This document shows, in pieces, positions 29,528-38,382 of a stretch of 45,786 nt of DNA. The DNA is taken from positions 1-45,786 of IMG/VR virus record IMGVR_UViG_3300050821_003278; one strand, written 5' to 3'. Below the pieces are notes generated by a model that saw only the letters and a list, made by a program, of their open reading frames with translations, did no database searches and had not been told where the DNA came from. This stretch comes from a virus. The position numbers and the translations under genes are program-made. The first letter of the stretch is position 1. Each line of letters opens with the position of its first letter.

Positions 29528-29986
29528 ATGGCCTGGATGCAATGCCGCGGCTGCTCCGCCAAATACGCGGTGGGGCTGCTGCGGTGCCCGCAGTGCCAGG
29601 CGGTGTCCGAACTGTACGCGGCGCCGGAGGAAGTCATCGAAGCCGAGAAGGAAGCGGAGGCGAACGTGCCGAAGATCAGCGTGGAGGGCGGCCCGTCGAG
29701 CGCGCTCGGCGAGCCCGTCGAGGACGAGACGGCGGCAGTCGAGGACGAGACGGCGGCAGTCGAGGAGTCGGCGCCGGATGCGGCACCCGTCGTCGAGCAG
29801 CCGCCGCCCGTCGTCGAGGAGTCCGCTCCCGCCAAGGAGCCGGCGCCGGTCAAGCCTGAAGCCAAGGCGCCCGCAGTCGAGACCAAGCCTGAGGCGCCGG
29901 CCGTCAAGGCCTCACCTGAGTCCGACGCTTCGGCGCCCAAGGCCGCCAAGAAGGCCGCCAAGGCTGCCCCGGTCGCGAAGGCGTAA
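29528..29986 (+). CDS. zinc-ribbon protein with an Ala/Pro/Glu/Lys-rich tail
   Basis: 152 residues from the ATG at 29528, right after the previous stop. Residues 1-25 form a zinc ribbon, C-R-G-C and C-P-Q-C. The remaining 120 residues are low complexity: a doubled VEDETAA, VVEQPPPVVEE, and lysine/alanine ending AAKKAAKAAPVAKA. The tail is surely disordered. Zinc-ribbon proteins at this place recur in actinophage head operons; a structural or assembly role is inferred. Confidence 0.6.
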   Translation: MAWMQCRGCSAKYAVGLLRCPQCQAVSELYAAPEEVIEAEKEAEANVPKISVEGGPSSALGEPVEDETAAVEDETAAVEESAPDAAPVVEQPPPVVEESAPAKEPAPVKPEAKAPAVETKPEAPAVKASPESDASAPKAAKKAAKAAPVAKA

Positions 29987-30016
29987 CCCGCAAGCCCGGG
30001 GCTACGCCGCAAGGAG

Positions 30017-30223
30017 GTGGTCCCGGTCTCCTGGTTCCAATACCTCGACATCATCAGGCAGGCGCGGGTCGAGCGCGAGTACTGGGCGTCGAACCCGCCG
30101 CTCGCCTGCCCGCTCTGCGGGCAGCCGCTGATCCCGGGGCCGCAGTCGGCGGAAGTGACCCTCTTCTGCCCGGTCGAAGGCTGGGCATACCCCCGCGATT
30201 GGGTCAGGCCGGAGATTCTGTAG
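30017..30223 (+). CDS. small zinc-ribbon protein
   Basis: 68 residues from the GTG at 30017. The Shine-Dalgarno AAGGAG directly abuts that GTG, an unusually short spacing, but no other normal start follows closely. It contains A-C-P-L-C-G-Q-P-L and a later F-C-P, a partial zinc ribbon, and an aromatic C-terminus. Sits between the acidic-tail protein and the connector. Confidence 0.5.
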   Translation: MVPVSWFQYLDIIRQARVEREYWASNPPLACPLCGQPLIPGPQSAEVTLFCPVEGWAYPRDWVRPEIL

Positions 30224-30265
30224 CGAATCCCTTCACCACCTGTACGACGAGAGGGGTGGTGGTGA

Positions 30266-31336
30266 GTGGCCGTCACGGAACCGGCATACATAACCCGAGA
30301 GGCCGTCGCCAAAGCTCTCGACGTCAAGATGACCGCCCGGTCCAACGACGACATCGACCGCGCCATCCAGTCCGCGTCCCGCAAGATCGAGGGCCAGCTG
30401 CACCGCAGGTTCTACCCGCTGGACGCCACACATTTCTGGCCGTGGCCGAACTACCAGTACCGGTTCCCGTGGACGCTCGACTTCGACAAGTGGGAACTCG
30501 CGGCGATCCCCACTGCGCCCAACGCCGTCCAGACCGGCGGCCAGACGATCCCGCTGGCGAACATCTTTTTTGAGCCCGTCAACGAAGGCCCCCCGTACAC
30601 CTACCTCGAGCTGAACCGGGCTAGCAGCAGCAGCTTCGGCGTCGGCACCACACCCCAGCGGAACATCTCCGTCACCGGAACATTCGGCTACAGCACGGCC
30701 ACAGCGCCAGCCGGGGCTCTGGTTTCTGCGGTCATCGACACCACGGGAACGTCGATCGCCGTCACCAACGGTGCCGCAGCAGGAGTCGGGGACGTCCTGC
30801 TCATCGACGGCGAGCGCATGCTGCTGACCGAAAAGGCCACCGCCACCACCTGGCAGACGCAGCAAGGGTCCGGCTGCTCCACCAACTCCGGTAACGACGT
30901 CACCCTGGCCGTCACGTTGGGCGCCACCATCTACGCCGGCGAGACCCTGCAACTCGACAGCGAACGCATGCTCGCCGTCGATGTCACCGGCAACAACGTC
31001 ACCGTCAAACGCGGCTGGGACGGCACCGTCCCGGCCGCCCACTCCGGAGCGACGGTCTACGCCCTGCGGTCCTGGACGGTAACCCGCGGCACCCTGGGCA
31101 CTGCAGCGGCCACACACAACAGCGCCGTGCCGGTCGTCAAGTTCACCCCGCCGTCGCTGATCGTCCAGTACGCGCTCGCCGAGGCCGAGAACGACCTGCT
31201 GCAAGGGCTGTCCGGGTACGCCCGCACAGTCGGGTCCGCGGACAACGCCCGGCCCGTCTCCGGCCAGGCGCTCGCTGACATCCGCGCCCAGGCCTACGCC
31301 CAGTACGGACGCAAGGGCAGGAAGCGCACGGTATGA
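30266..31336 (+). CDS. head-tail connector (gp6-like) with an inserted beta domain
   Basis: 356 residues from the GTG at 30266. The N-terminal (about 1-150) and C-terminal (about 280-356) parts match a gp6/HK97 connector: ITREAVAKALDV, AIQSASRKIEGQLHRRFYP, then ALAEAENDLLQG. Between them, about 155-280, is a beta-rich insertion with two internal repeats (DVLLIDGERML, then LQLDSERMLAVDV) and a V-K-R-G-W-D-G-T turn. The connector ring would join portal and tail. The insertion is longer than usual. Confidence 0.75.
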   Translation: MAVTEPAYITREAVAKALDVKMTARSNDDIDRAIQSASRKIEGQLHRRFYPLDATHFWPWPNYQYRFPWTLDFDKWELAAIPTAPNAVQTGGQTIPLANIFFEPVNEGPPYTYLELNRASSSSFGVGTTPQRNISVTGTFGYSTATAPAGALVSAVIDTTGTSIAVTNGAAAGVGDVLLIDGERMLLTEKATATTWQTQQGSGCSTNSGNDVTLAVTLGATIYAGETLQLDSERMLAVDVTGNNVTVKRGWDGTVPAAHSGATVYALRSWTVTRGTLGTAAATHNSAVPVVKFTPPSLIVQYALAEAENDLLQGLSGYARTVGSADNARPVSGQALADIRAQAYAQYGRKGRKRTV

Positions 31337-31734
31337 GCGAGGACATCGAGGTCAAGTTCTCGGGCGCACTGTTCGACGGGCGCGCAGAAGAGGCGATGCG
31401 CAAACTCGCCGAGGACTGCCAGGACAAGGTCGCGAAAGCCGCAGAAGACACCTGGCAGGACAACATGGATGCCGCATTCCGGCATCCCACCCCCAAATAT
31501 CAGCTGTTCGTGAACATCGCCCACCGGGACAAGGATCTGGTCGTCAATGACGGCTGGCCGGAATCCGGACTGAAATACGGGCTCTGGCTCGAAGGCGTCG
31601 GCTCCCGCAACGCGCCGGTCACCGTGTTCCCCGGCTACTTCTCACTCAAGCGTGCCGGCGAGACGGTCCGGCGAGACCTTGACGCGATCACGCAGCCGAT
31701 CGTCGACAAGTACGTCCGCGAGGCCAACGGATGA
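31333..31734 (+). CDS. tail completion / minor head protein (HK97 gp10-like)
   Basis: 133 residues, ATG in an ATGA overlap. A helical N-terminal half (AEEAMRKLAEDCQDKVAKAA) is followed by a mixed C-terminal half with a G-L-K-Y-G-L-W-L-E motif and FPGYFSLKRAG. Position between connector and tail terminator supports a neck or tail-completion role. Assignment by order and shape. Confidence 0.65.
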   Translation: MSEDIEVKFSGALFDGRAEEAMRKLAEDCQDKVAKAAEDTWQDNMDAAFRHPTPKYQLFVNIAHRDKDLVVNDGWPESGLKYGLWLEGVGSRNAPVTVFPGYFSLKRAGETVRRDLDAITQPIVDKYVREANG

Positions 31735-32195
31735 CGGGGCTCAACTCGCCGGCCGTCATCCAGTCCGCGATCGACCACCTCCTCGCCACCGGGCTGTTCG
31801 AGTCCGTCCAGGGGCACGAGGCGGTGTCGTCGCCCGGCAACGGCCTGACGGCGGACGTGTGGTTCGACGCCATCAAGCCGGTACCGGCGCAGTCAGGGCT
31901 CGCCGAGTCCTCTGCGGTGCTGACGCTGTGGGCTCGGATGTATCTGAACGCCGACGCACTGCCCATCGACAATATCGAACAGACGATGGCGTCCGCGACC
32001 GACACCATGATGATCGCCTACAGCGGCGGGTTCACGTTCGGCGGCCTGGTCGAAGCCGTTGACCTGCTCGGAGGGCTGACCGGAATCGTCCTGTCCGCAC
32101 AGGGCGGCTACGTCGACATCGGCGGCGTTCGCTACCGGTGCGTCACCATCACCATCCCGTGCCTGATCGCCGACGTCTGGCCGCAGGCCGCATGA
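31731..32195 (+). CDS. tail terminator-like protein
   Basis: 154 residues, ATG in an ATGA overlap. It opens with an N-terminal helix (AVIQSAIDHLLATGLF), has alternating hydrophobic strands and ends with VDIGGVRYRCVTITIPCLI, the sort of fold seen in phage tail terminators (gpU-like). The place in the gene order fits. Stop overlaps the next ATG. Confidence 0.65.
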   Translation: MTGLNSPAVIQSAIDHLLATGLFESVQGHEAVSSPGNGLTADVWFDAIKPVPAQSGLAESSAVLTLWARMYLNADALPIDNIEQTMASATDTMMIAYSGGFTFGGLVEAVDLLGGLTGIVLSAQGGYVDIGGVRYRCVTITIPCLIADVWPQAA

Positions 32196-32446
32196 CCGGG
32201 AAAGGGGTGACCGTGGCCGACGAACAGGCGACCGTGCTACCGGTGCTACCGGCGATCACCCGCGTCGAACTCGTGCGCGTGCAGCCCGGCGACGTCCTGG
32301 TCTGCACCGTCCCCCGCTACCTGGACGACGCGGAGTTCGCTGCGCTCCGCGACAACATGCGCGAAGGGTTCCCCGGCATCCACATCGCCGTCATCGAGGG
32401 TGACGCAACGCTCGCGGTCGTCCGCAAGGAAGAGGTGAGCGAGTAG
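32192..32446 (+). CDS. small protein of the tail operon
   Basis: 84 residues, ATG in an ATGA overlap. The middle (VRVQPGDVLVCTVPRYL, then RDNMREGFPG, then HIAVIEGDATLAVV) is a small alpha/beta segment I recall from actinophage neck or tail operons without a known function. It ends in a one-base overlap (TAGTG) with the tail tube gene. Confidence 0.6.
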   Translation: MTGKGVTVADEQATVLPVLPAITRVELVRVQPGDVLVCTVPRYLDDAEFAALRDNMREGFPGIHIAVIEGDATLAVVRKEEVSE

Positions 32447-33192
32447 TGAGCAAGAGTTCGGGCCTCGGCGCCGCGTTTTACGTAGGCGGCTACGACATCT
32501 CCGGCGACACCGGCTCCCTGTCGAAAATCTCCGGATCCGTCGCGGTCCTCGACGTCACCGGCATCAACAAGCTGGCGTTCGAGCGCATCGGCGGCCTGCG
32601 CGACGGCCAGATCACCTACACCACGTTCTTCAACCCGACCCTCGGCCAGGAACACACGGTCCTGTCGGCACTCCCGACCGCCGACCAGCACTGCATGTAC
32701 CTGCACCGCACAGCGCTCGGCACGCAGGGCGCGTGCATGGTCGCCAAGCAGCTCGAGTACAACCCGACTCGCGCGACCGGCGGCATGCTCACCTTCGCGA
32801 TCACTGCCGACGCGAACGGCTATGGCCTTGAATGGGGCAACTCGTTGACGGCCGGGCTGCGCACCGACACGGCGGCCACCAACGGCACGTCCGTCGACGG
32901 CCTGGCGTCGACCGCGTTCGGGCTACAGGCCTACCTGCAGGTGACCGCGTTCACCGGCACCGACGTCACCGTGACGATCCAGGACTCCGCCGACAACGCC
33001 TCGTTCGCGAACGTCACCGGCGGCTCGTTCGCCGCGACCACTGCGGCGCACACCGCGCAGCGCATCGCCACCTCGAACGCCGCCACCGTCCGCCGCTACC
33101 TGCGGGCCGTCACCACCACGTCCGGCGGGTTCACGTCGGCGACGTTCGCCGTGGTCGTGACCCGTAATCCGATCGCGAATCAGGCCTTCTAG
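32446..33192 (+). CDS. major tail tube protein, copy 1, with a C-terminal Ig-like domain
   Basis: 248 residues from the GTG at 32446. Residues 1-125 are the tube part: D-V-T-G-I-N-K-L-A-F-E-R, then FFNPTLGQEH, then P-T-R-A-T-G-G-M-L-T-F. Residues about 130-248 are beta-rich and read like an Ig or carbohydrate-binding domain (TGTDVTVTIQDSADNASF). It shares a tube signature with the gene at 33743. Probably forms the flexible tail tube, with the extra domain on the outside. Confidence 0.8.
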   Translation: MSKSSGLGAAFYVGGYDISGDTGSLSKISGSVAVLDVTGINKLAFERIGGLRDGQITYTTFFNPTLGQEHTVLSALPTADQHCMYLHRTALGTQGACMVAKQLEYNPTRATGGMLTFAITADANGYGLEWGNSLTAGLRTDTAATNGTSVDGLASTAFGLQAYLQVTAFTGTDVTVTIQDSADNASFANVTGGSFAATTAAHTAQRIATSNAATVRRYLRAVTTTSGGFTSATFAVVVTRNPIANQAF

Positions 33193-33660
33193 ATGACGTA
33201 TACGGTCCAGACCGAGCAGGGCATGCGGATCGTCCCGCAAGCGCCCCCGGCGGTCTTCCAGACGTATCAGATCGCCGCGCCGGTGCAGTCGCACTGGCGG
33301 GACGCCACCTGCGACGAAGTCGACTGTCCCAACCGGATCAACGGCTGGCGCACCAAGGTGAACGAGGCCACCGACCTCGGTCAGGCGCAGGCGTACTACA
33401 TCCGGCACGACCGCACCCGGCGGCACGTCGAGGAGCGCATGCCCGACGGCCTGACCGTGTTCACGTTCGGGCCGGGCCAGATGTGTTTCGAGCCGCACAA
33501 GACCCGGCTGGACCGTCCCGAGCTGTTCATCGTGCGCGGCGGGGACTGGCGGGGCAATCCGACCGGTCGGGAGCCGTTGCTGCACGCGAACGCCGACGAC
33601 TGGACCGACGATTTCGCGAACAACCAGGACAAGGTCGCTCAAGCCGTCGAGCGCGGCTGA
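33193..33660 (+). CDS. conserved tail-region protein
   Basis: 155 residues from the ATG directly after the tail tube TAG. It contains D-A-T-C-D-E-V-D-C-P-N, then YYIRHDRTRRHVEERM and F-T-F-G-P-G-Q-M-C-F. Three Cys near the N-terminus and one near the middle may form a metal or disulphide site. Phage proteins of this type occur between the two tube-like genes; the role is unknown. Confidence 0.65.
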   Translation: MTYTVQTEQGMRIVPQAPPAVFQTYQIAAPVQSHWRDATCDEVDCPNRINGWRTKVNEATDLGQAQAYYIRHDRTRRHVEERMPDGLTVFTFGPGQMCFEPHKTRLDRPELFIVRGGDWRGNPTGREPLLHANADDWTDDFANNQDKVAQAVERG

Positions 33661-33742
33661 CTAGCCGCCATCCTCCCGTCTCCATCCACTGCGCCACCCG
33701 CCTTCGTGGGTGGCGTTTCGCATTCCAGAGAGGGTGTCCGCT

Positions 33743-34150
33743 TTGGCCAAAACGTCCGGATTAGGCTGGACCACGGCATCTATCGATGATGCCTCGAATG
33801 CCCAGCAGGCAATTCGCAACGACTTCACTAACCTGCAATTCGCCACGCCTCGGGCAGTTCAGGACATCACGGGCATCGACAAGTCCGCGTTCGAGCGGCT
33901 GCTGCTGCTCGCGGACTTCTCGGCGACGTTCGCCGGCGTGTTCAACCCCGCGGCGAACATGTCCCACGACGTGTTCAAGACGATCTCCTCGACGTCGGTA
34001 ACACGACTGGTGACGCTCGTGGTGTCCGGCAAGACGATGGCACCGAACTGCCTGCTGACGGACTACGCGCTGACGCGCGCGACCGGCGGCGCGTTCACCT
34101 ACTCCGTGCCTGCGGTTTTGGCCGATGGCACCGTCCCCACCTGGAGCTGA
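33743..34150 (+). CDS. tail tube-like protein, copy 2
   Basis: 135 residues from the TTG at 33743, with GAGAGGG about 9 nt upstream; a GTG at 33734 and an ATG at 33710 are in frame but poorly spaced. It shares with copy 1 the D-I-T-G-I-D-K-S-A-F-E-R motif, then V-F-N-P, then L-T-R-A-T-G-G-A-F-T-Y, but lacks the Ig-like extension. It may form the main tube while copy 1 provides decorated subunits, or the reverse. Confidence 0.75.
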   Translation: MAKTSGLGWTTASIDDASNAQQAIRNDFTNLQFATPRAVQDITGIDKSAFERLLLLADFSATFAGVFNPAANMSHDVFKTISSTSVTRLVTLVVSGKTMAPNCLLTDYALTRATGGAFTYSVPAVLADGTVPTWS

Positions 34151-34156
34151 GCTATT

Positions 34157-34591
34157 ATGGGCTTTACTCCACGCTCCACGATCTACACCCTTCTCTTCGA
34201 AGGCACCGACTACGAGGGCCTCGAAGTGCGGATGCGCGCCACGAAACTCGGCGCCCTGTTCGACGCCGGAGACCTGCTCGCCATCGGCGACCGCGTCGGG
34301 ATCGACGTCGCACCGACCGCAGCCGAGATGGGCCAGATCACCTCGCAGTTCGAAGACCTCGCCGACCACCTCGTCTCATGGAACATCGAGGACGAGGACG
34401 GCCGCCCGGTCCCGGCGAACCTCGAAGGAATGAAGACCCAGGAACTGCCGCTGATCGTCCGGATCGTCAAGGCCTGGCAGCAGGCCATGGGGGACGTCGC
34501 GCCCCCTTTGCCGAACAGCTCGAGCAGTGGGCGGCCACCGGATGCGTTGTACATGCCGATGGAAGCGTTGGCGGGAAGCCTCGCCAGCTAG
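34157..34591 (+). CDS. tail assembly chaperone, short form (G-like)
   Basis: 144 residues from the ATG at 34157. It contains STIYTLLFEGTDYEGLEVRM, a central G-D-R-V-G-I-D-V and the end ALAGSLAS. It is the zero-frame product of a two-frame chaperone gene. The slippery site at 34504-34510 lies about 27 codons before its stop. G-type proteins help the tape measure and tube assemble. Confidence 0.75.
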   Translation: MGFTPRSTIYTLLFEGTDYEGLEVRMRATKLGALFDAGDLLAIGDRVGIDVAPTAAEMGQITSQFEDLADHLVSWNIEDEDGRPVPANLEGMKTQELPLIVRIVKAWQQAMGDVAPPLPNSSSSGRPPDALYMPMEALAGSLAS

Positions 34592-34740
34592 AACAGGCCG
34601 AGCTGATCTGCGGCATGCTGGAGCGCTTCGGCGGCTACACGCTCCAGACCCTGATGGATGAGGACCCGCTGCTACTGCAACTGGTGAAGATCGAGGCGTT
34701 GGGAAAACCTCCAGAACCGCCCCCCGCGCCACCGATGTGA
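34157..34740 (+). CDS. tail assembly chaperone, frameshifted form (GT-like)
   Basis: Reads 34157-34510 in the first frame, slips back one base, then reads from 34510 (GCC) to the TGA at 34740, giving about 194 residues. The added part has W-A-A-T-G, then AELICGMLERFGGYTLQTLM and a Pro-rich end KPPEPPPAPPM. This is the two-product arrangement of lambda G and GT: the long form binds the tape measure. Seen: open -1 frame, slippery heptamer, position before the tape measure. Inferred: frameshifting occurs. Confidence 0.7.
34504..34510 (+). promoter_or_regulatory. -1 programmed frameshift slippery heptamer
   Basis: CCCTTTG is in the zero frame as C-CCT-TTG and follows the X-XXY-YYZ rule, so both tRNAs can re-pair one base back. 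The downstream -1 frame is open to 34740 and protein-like. I did not confirm a stimulatory structure. Confidence 0.7.
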
Positions 34741-34773
34741 CCCGACCGCCCCTCTCGCACGGTGGGGAGCGGT

Positions 34774-37700
34774 GTGGCCAACGAGATCGAAATCACCGTC
34801 AGGGTCAAAGACGAGGCTTCCGCCCAGGTTGCCGCGATCGCCGACAAGGTCCGTGCTGCCGCTCAGGGCGGTTCATCGGGCGCCACGTCGGCCGGTTCGG
34901 TCCAGCGGTTCGGGAGCGAGCCCGGCGCGGGTTCCGCCGGCAGCGAAAAGGTCCGCATCCCTGTCGAGGTCGATGCCGCCGGACTGAAGGGCGAGGTCAA
35001 GGCGGCCGGTAGTACCGCCGAGGCCGAAGGCACCGCCGTTGGCGAGAAGATCAGCGAGAATCTGACGTCCGGATTCACCCGCGACTCCCAGGGCAGGCTC
35101 CGCGATGCCTTCGGCCGATTCGCCTCCGAAGCCCAGAAGGGCGCCTCGGATGCCGGAGCCGGCATAGACGACTTCGAGGCGCAGTTCCGCACGGCCATGA
35201 ATGAGGCCGACAAGGTTAGTACCGCGGCCGGCCAGTCGATCACCAAGTCGTTCGGCGACATCGAGTCGGCGTCAAGGACCCTGCGGTCCGTCGGCAGCGG
35301 GCTTGACGACCTGGACAAGATGGCCAGCAAGGCTGGTGACGGCGCGGCGAACAGCGGCGCCAACTTCTCGTTCCTGTATTCGAAGGCCGGGCTGCTTACC
35401 CAGGCGGCGCTGATGCTGGGGCCTGCGCTTGCGGCGATCCCCGCGGTCATGGGCGCGGTGGCCGTAGGCGGCGCAACAGTCGCGTTGGGCCTGGGCGGCG
35501 TCATCAAGGCTCTACAGGACTACGGCGCGCAGTCGGCGGCGACCGGCCAGTCCTCCGCGCAACTCGCCGCCACGGCGTTCTCGAACTCAGTCGCGATCCG
35601 CAACGCCGAGCAGGCGATCACGGACGCCAAGCGGCAGGCTGCAATCCAGCAGCAGAACAGCGCGGACTCGGTGGCCGCCGCACAGCAGCACCTGGCTCAG
35701 GCGCAGCAGTCCGAGCAGGTCGCCACGGAGGCCCTGAACCAGGCGTGGCGCGACGCCACGAACATCCTCACCGACTTGAACAACACGGCTGCGGACGCGC
35801 TGAACGGCGTCGCGGACGCCACGCTGGCATTGCAGGCCGCCGAGCAGAACGCCGCCGTGGTCACGGGGTCATCGTCGTACACGCTGCTCCAGAAGGCCCA
35901 GGCCGCGCAGGCGGTCATCGACGCACAGCAGGGGTTGAAGGACGCCACTCAGCGCTCGACGGAGGCGCAGCAGGCGGCGGACGACGCGAACGCGAAGGGT
36001 GTCGCGGGTTCGACGGCGGTGGTGGCGGCCCAGCGGTCCCAGGCGCAGGCGGCGCAGGGCGTGACGGACGCGCAGCATGCACTGGTGGTGGCGCAGCGCA
36101 ACGCCGCGGAGCAGCAGCAGGCGTCGGCCGAGCAGATCTCCAAGGCGGTCCAGAACCTTTCGGACACCTATAGGCAGCAACAGTTGGCCGCCGCAGCTGC
36201 GGCGGCGTCCGGCTCGACGGCCGCGAACTTGTTCGCGAAGGACATGGCGAAGCTGACCCAGCCCGGCCGGGACTTCGTCAACCAGTTGATCGACATGAAG
36301 ACCGGCGCGAAGGAGCTCGCAGACACCGCGCAGACCTCCATGCTGCCCGGTCTGACGATCATGCTGAAGGACAGCGCACCGATGCTGCCGGTGTTCAACG
36401 GGGCTATCCAGACCATGGGTGGCGTGATCGGCAATCTGGCGATCCAGTTCGGGAAGCTGATGGAGTCCCCGGCGTTCCGCGGGCAGATGACGACGGTCCT
36501 CAAGGAGGGCGCCGGCTTCGCGCAGCAGTTCGGCAATGGGCTGATCGGCATGTTCGCCGGGGTCACGGCTGCCGCCGCGAAAGCGGGCCCGATCGTCCAG
36601 GGGCTTGGCCTCGGCTTCCAGACTCTGATGGGCAGTGGCATTCCGGCGCTGTTCTCAGGGCTCGCCGTGAACGCGTCCGGTGCCGGGCAGACCTTGTCCG
36701 GGGTCCTGGGGATCGTCTCAAACCTCCTCGGGCCGATCGGCGCGCTAGCGGGTTCCCTGTCTGGGGCTTTGGGCCCCGCGTTCCAGGTGCTGGCGTCGCC
36801 TGCGGTCGCCGCGGCGTTCCAGGCGATAGCCAATCTGCTTGCTGCGGTGTTCCAGATCCTCGGCCCACTGGTGACGCTGCTCGCGAACGGCCTGGTTGGC
36901 GTCCTCGTGGTGGTCACGCCACTGCTCCAGAGTCTGACGAAATTCCTTACCGACAACCACACCGCGATGACGTTCCTGGCGGGCGGCATCCTCCTTGTCG
37001 TCGCCGCGGTCAGGATCTGGAACACCGTGCAGAAAATTCTTGATGCAGAGTTGGTCCTGAACCCGATTGGCCTGTTGATCACCGCGATCGCCGCCCTGGT
37101 CATCGGACTGATCTACTGCTGGGAGCATTTCAAGGGATTCCGCGACTTCGTCCACCAGATGATCACAGACCTGCACAACTGGTTCTTCGACCTCTGGCAC
37201 TTCCTGGACCAGGTCTGGCATGCGATCCCGGATGCGGCAAAGGCCGCGTGGGACAAGGTCAGCAACTTCATCACCGGCGCTGTCACCGGCGCGTACACCA
37301 CCGTCACCGGCGTCTTCGGGAAGATCATCGACTTCGTCACGGGCCTGGGCGGCAAGCTGCTCACGGCCGGCGCGCACATGTGGGACTGGGTCGCCTCGGG
37401 CGTATCGAACATCGCAGGCTCCGTGGCCAACGGATTCCACAGCTTCATCAATGAGCTGATCCAGGGCATCAACTGGGCGATCGGCTACGTCAACAGCGCC
37501 ACCACCACGATCTCGGACGCCTGGACCTGGATTCCCGGAGCCGGCGGCAGCGCGATCCCCGCGATCCCGACCATCCCGCAATGGCACGCGTTCGGCGGCG
37601 TCGTCGGCGGCCTATCGGCGATCATCGGCGACGCCGGGATCGAGGCCACGAAGCTGCCCAACGGCTCGATCGTGATGCCGCACGCCAACACCGCCTCCAT

Positions 37701-37839
37701 GATCGCGGCCGGCGCGAGTGCCCAGCCCCCCGCGCCTCGCGCGGCCGAGGTCGTGTTCTCCGGCACCACCGACAGCGCTTTCGCAACCGCGTTCATGCGC
37801 CTGGTGCGCACCGGCCAGATCCAACTCATCCCCAAGTAG
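34774..37839 (+). CDS. tape measure protein
   Basis: 1,021 residues from the GTG at 34774, with GGGGAG 4 nt upstream; a GTG at 34762 adds four residues. A coiled-coil and Gln/Ala-rich central part (about residues 275-490) and two hydrophobic patches (about 207-246 and 730-785) are typical. The C-terminus is beta/helical and ends LVRTGQIQLIPK. It sets tail length. At the usual rough value of 0.15 nm per residue the tail would be about 150 nm, an estimate only. Confidence 0.9.
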   Translation: MANEIEITVRVKDEASAQVAAIADKVRAAAQGGSSGATSAGSVQRFGSEPGAGSAGSEKVRIPVEVDAAGLKGEVKAAGSTAEAEGTAVGEKISENLTSGFTRDSQGRLRDAFGRFASEAQKGASDAGAGIDDFEAQFRTAMNEADKVSTAAGQSITKSFGDIESASRTLRSVGSGLDDLDKMASKAGDGAANSGANFSFLYSKAGLLTQAALMLGPALAAIPAVMGAVAVGGATVALGLGGVIKALQDYGAQSAATGQSSAQLAATAFSNSVAIRNAEQAITDAKRQAAIQQQNSADSVAAAQQHLAQAQQSEQVATEALNQAWRDATNILTDLNNTAADALNGVADATLALQAAEQNAAVVTGSSSYTLLQKAQAAQAVIDAQQGLKDATQRSTEAQQAADDANAKGVAGSTAVVAAQRSQAQAAQGVTDAQHALVVAQRNAAEQQQASAEQISKAVQNLSDTYRQQQLAAAAAAASGSTAANLFAKDMAKLTQPGRDFVNQLIDMKTGAKELADTAQTSMLPGLTIMLKDSAPMLPVFNGAIQTMGGVIGNLAIQFGKLMESPAFRGQMTTVLKEGAGFAQQFGNGLIGMFAGVTAAAAKAGPIVQGLGLGFQTLMGSGIPALFSGLAVNASGAGQTLSGVLGIVSNLLGPIGALAGSLSGALGPAFQVLASPAVAAAFQAIANLLAAVFQILGPLVTLLANGLVGVLVVVTPLLQSLTKFLTDNHTAMTFLAGGILLVVAAVRIWNTVQKILDAELVLNPIGLLITAIAALVIGLIYCWEHFKGFRDFVHQMITDLHNWFFDLWHFLDQVWHAIPDAAKAAWDKVSNFITGAVTGAYTTVTGVFGKIIDFVTGLGGKLLTAGAHMWDWVASGVSNIAGSVANGFHSFINELIQGINWAIGYVNSATTTISDAWTWIPGAGGSAIPAIPTIPQWHAFGGVVGGLSAIIGDAGIEATKLPNGSIVMPHANTASMIAAGASAQPPAPRAAEVVFSGTTDSAFATAFMRLVRTGQIQLIPK

Positions 37840-37847
37840 GGAGCCCG

Positions 37848-38357
37848 ATGTCGTACAAGGTCTTCAACGCGCCGGCCCTGACGACGACCGCGATGGCGCC
37901 CGTCACCACCGGCACGGCGCTGAAGACGATGCTTCAGGTCGCCCCGCCCTCGACGATGCAGCTGGCCGTTATCGCCTGGGGCTACACCCTGGCGGCAGTT
38001 CCCGGATCCACCGGCGGCCAGTTCGAACTGCTGGAGACCGACACCGCAGCCACGGTTGTGGCCCTAACCGAGGGCGGCATATACCGCTCGGACCCGAACG
38101 CCGCGGTGTCGGGCCTGACGTTCGGCACGGCGGCCACCGGGTTCACCGCGAGCGCCGAGGGCGCGATCGGGGCGGCGCGGTTCTTCGACGACGACCTGAT
38201 ATCACCGACCGCCGGCTCGCAGCCGCTGAACTGGGACTACCAGTTCCTGCCCGACGAGAGGCCGGTCGTGGGGTCCGGGAAGTTCCTGCGGCTACGGGCC
38301 AACTTCGCTGGCGCCGTGAACGCACTGTGCTGGGTCTCCTTCGTCCGCGTCGGCTGA
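37848..38357 (+). CDS. minor tail protein after the tape measure
   Basis: 169 residues from the ATG at 37848 (GGGAG upstream). It contains NAPALTTTAMAPVTTGTALK, then AVIAWGYTLAAVPG, then RLRANFAGAVNALCWVSFVR. Strand-rich with few charges. The place directly after the tape measure is where distal tail proteins lie, but the length is small for a Dit protein. A structural role is inferred. Confidence 0.6.
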   Translation: MSYKVFNAPALTTTAMAPVTTGTALKTMLQVAPPSTMQLAVIAWGYTLAAVPGSTGGQFELLETDTAATVVALTEGGIYRSDPNAAVSGLTFGTAATGFTASAEGAIGAARFFDDDLISPTAGSQPLNWDYQFLPDERPVVGSGKFLRLRANFAGAVNALCWVSFVRVG

Positions 38358-38382
38358 CCCGCAGCGCGGGAGGTGATAGCCG

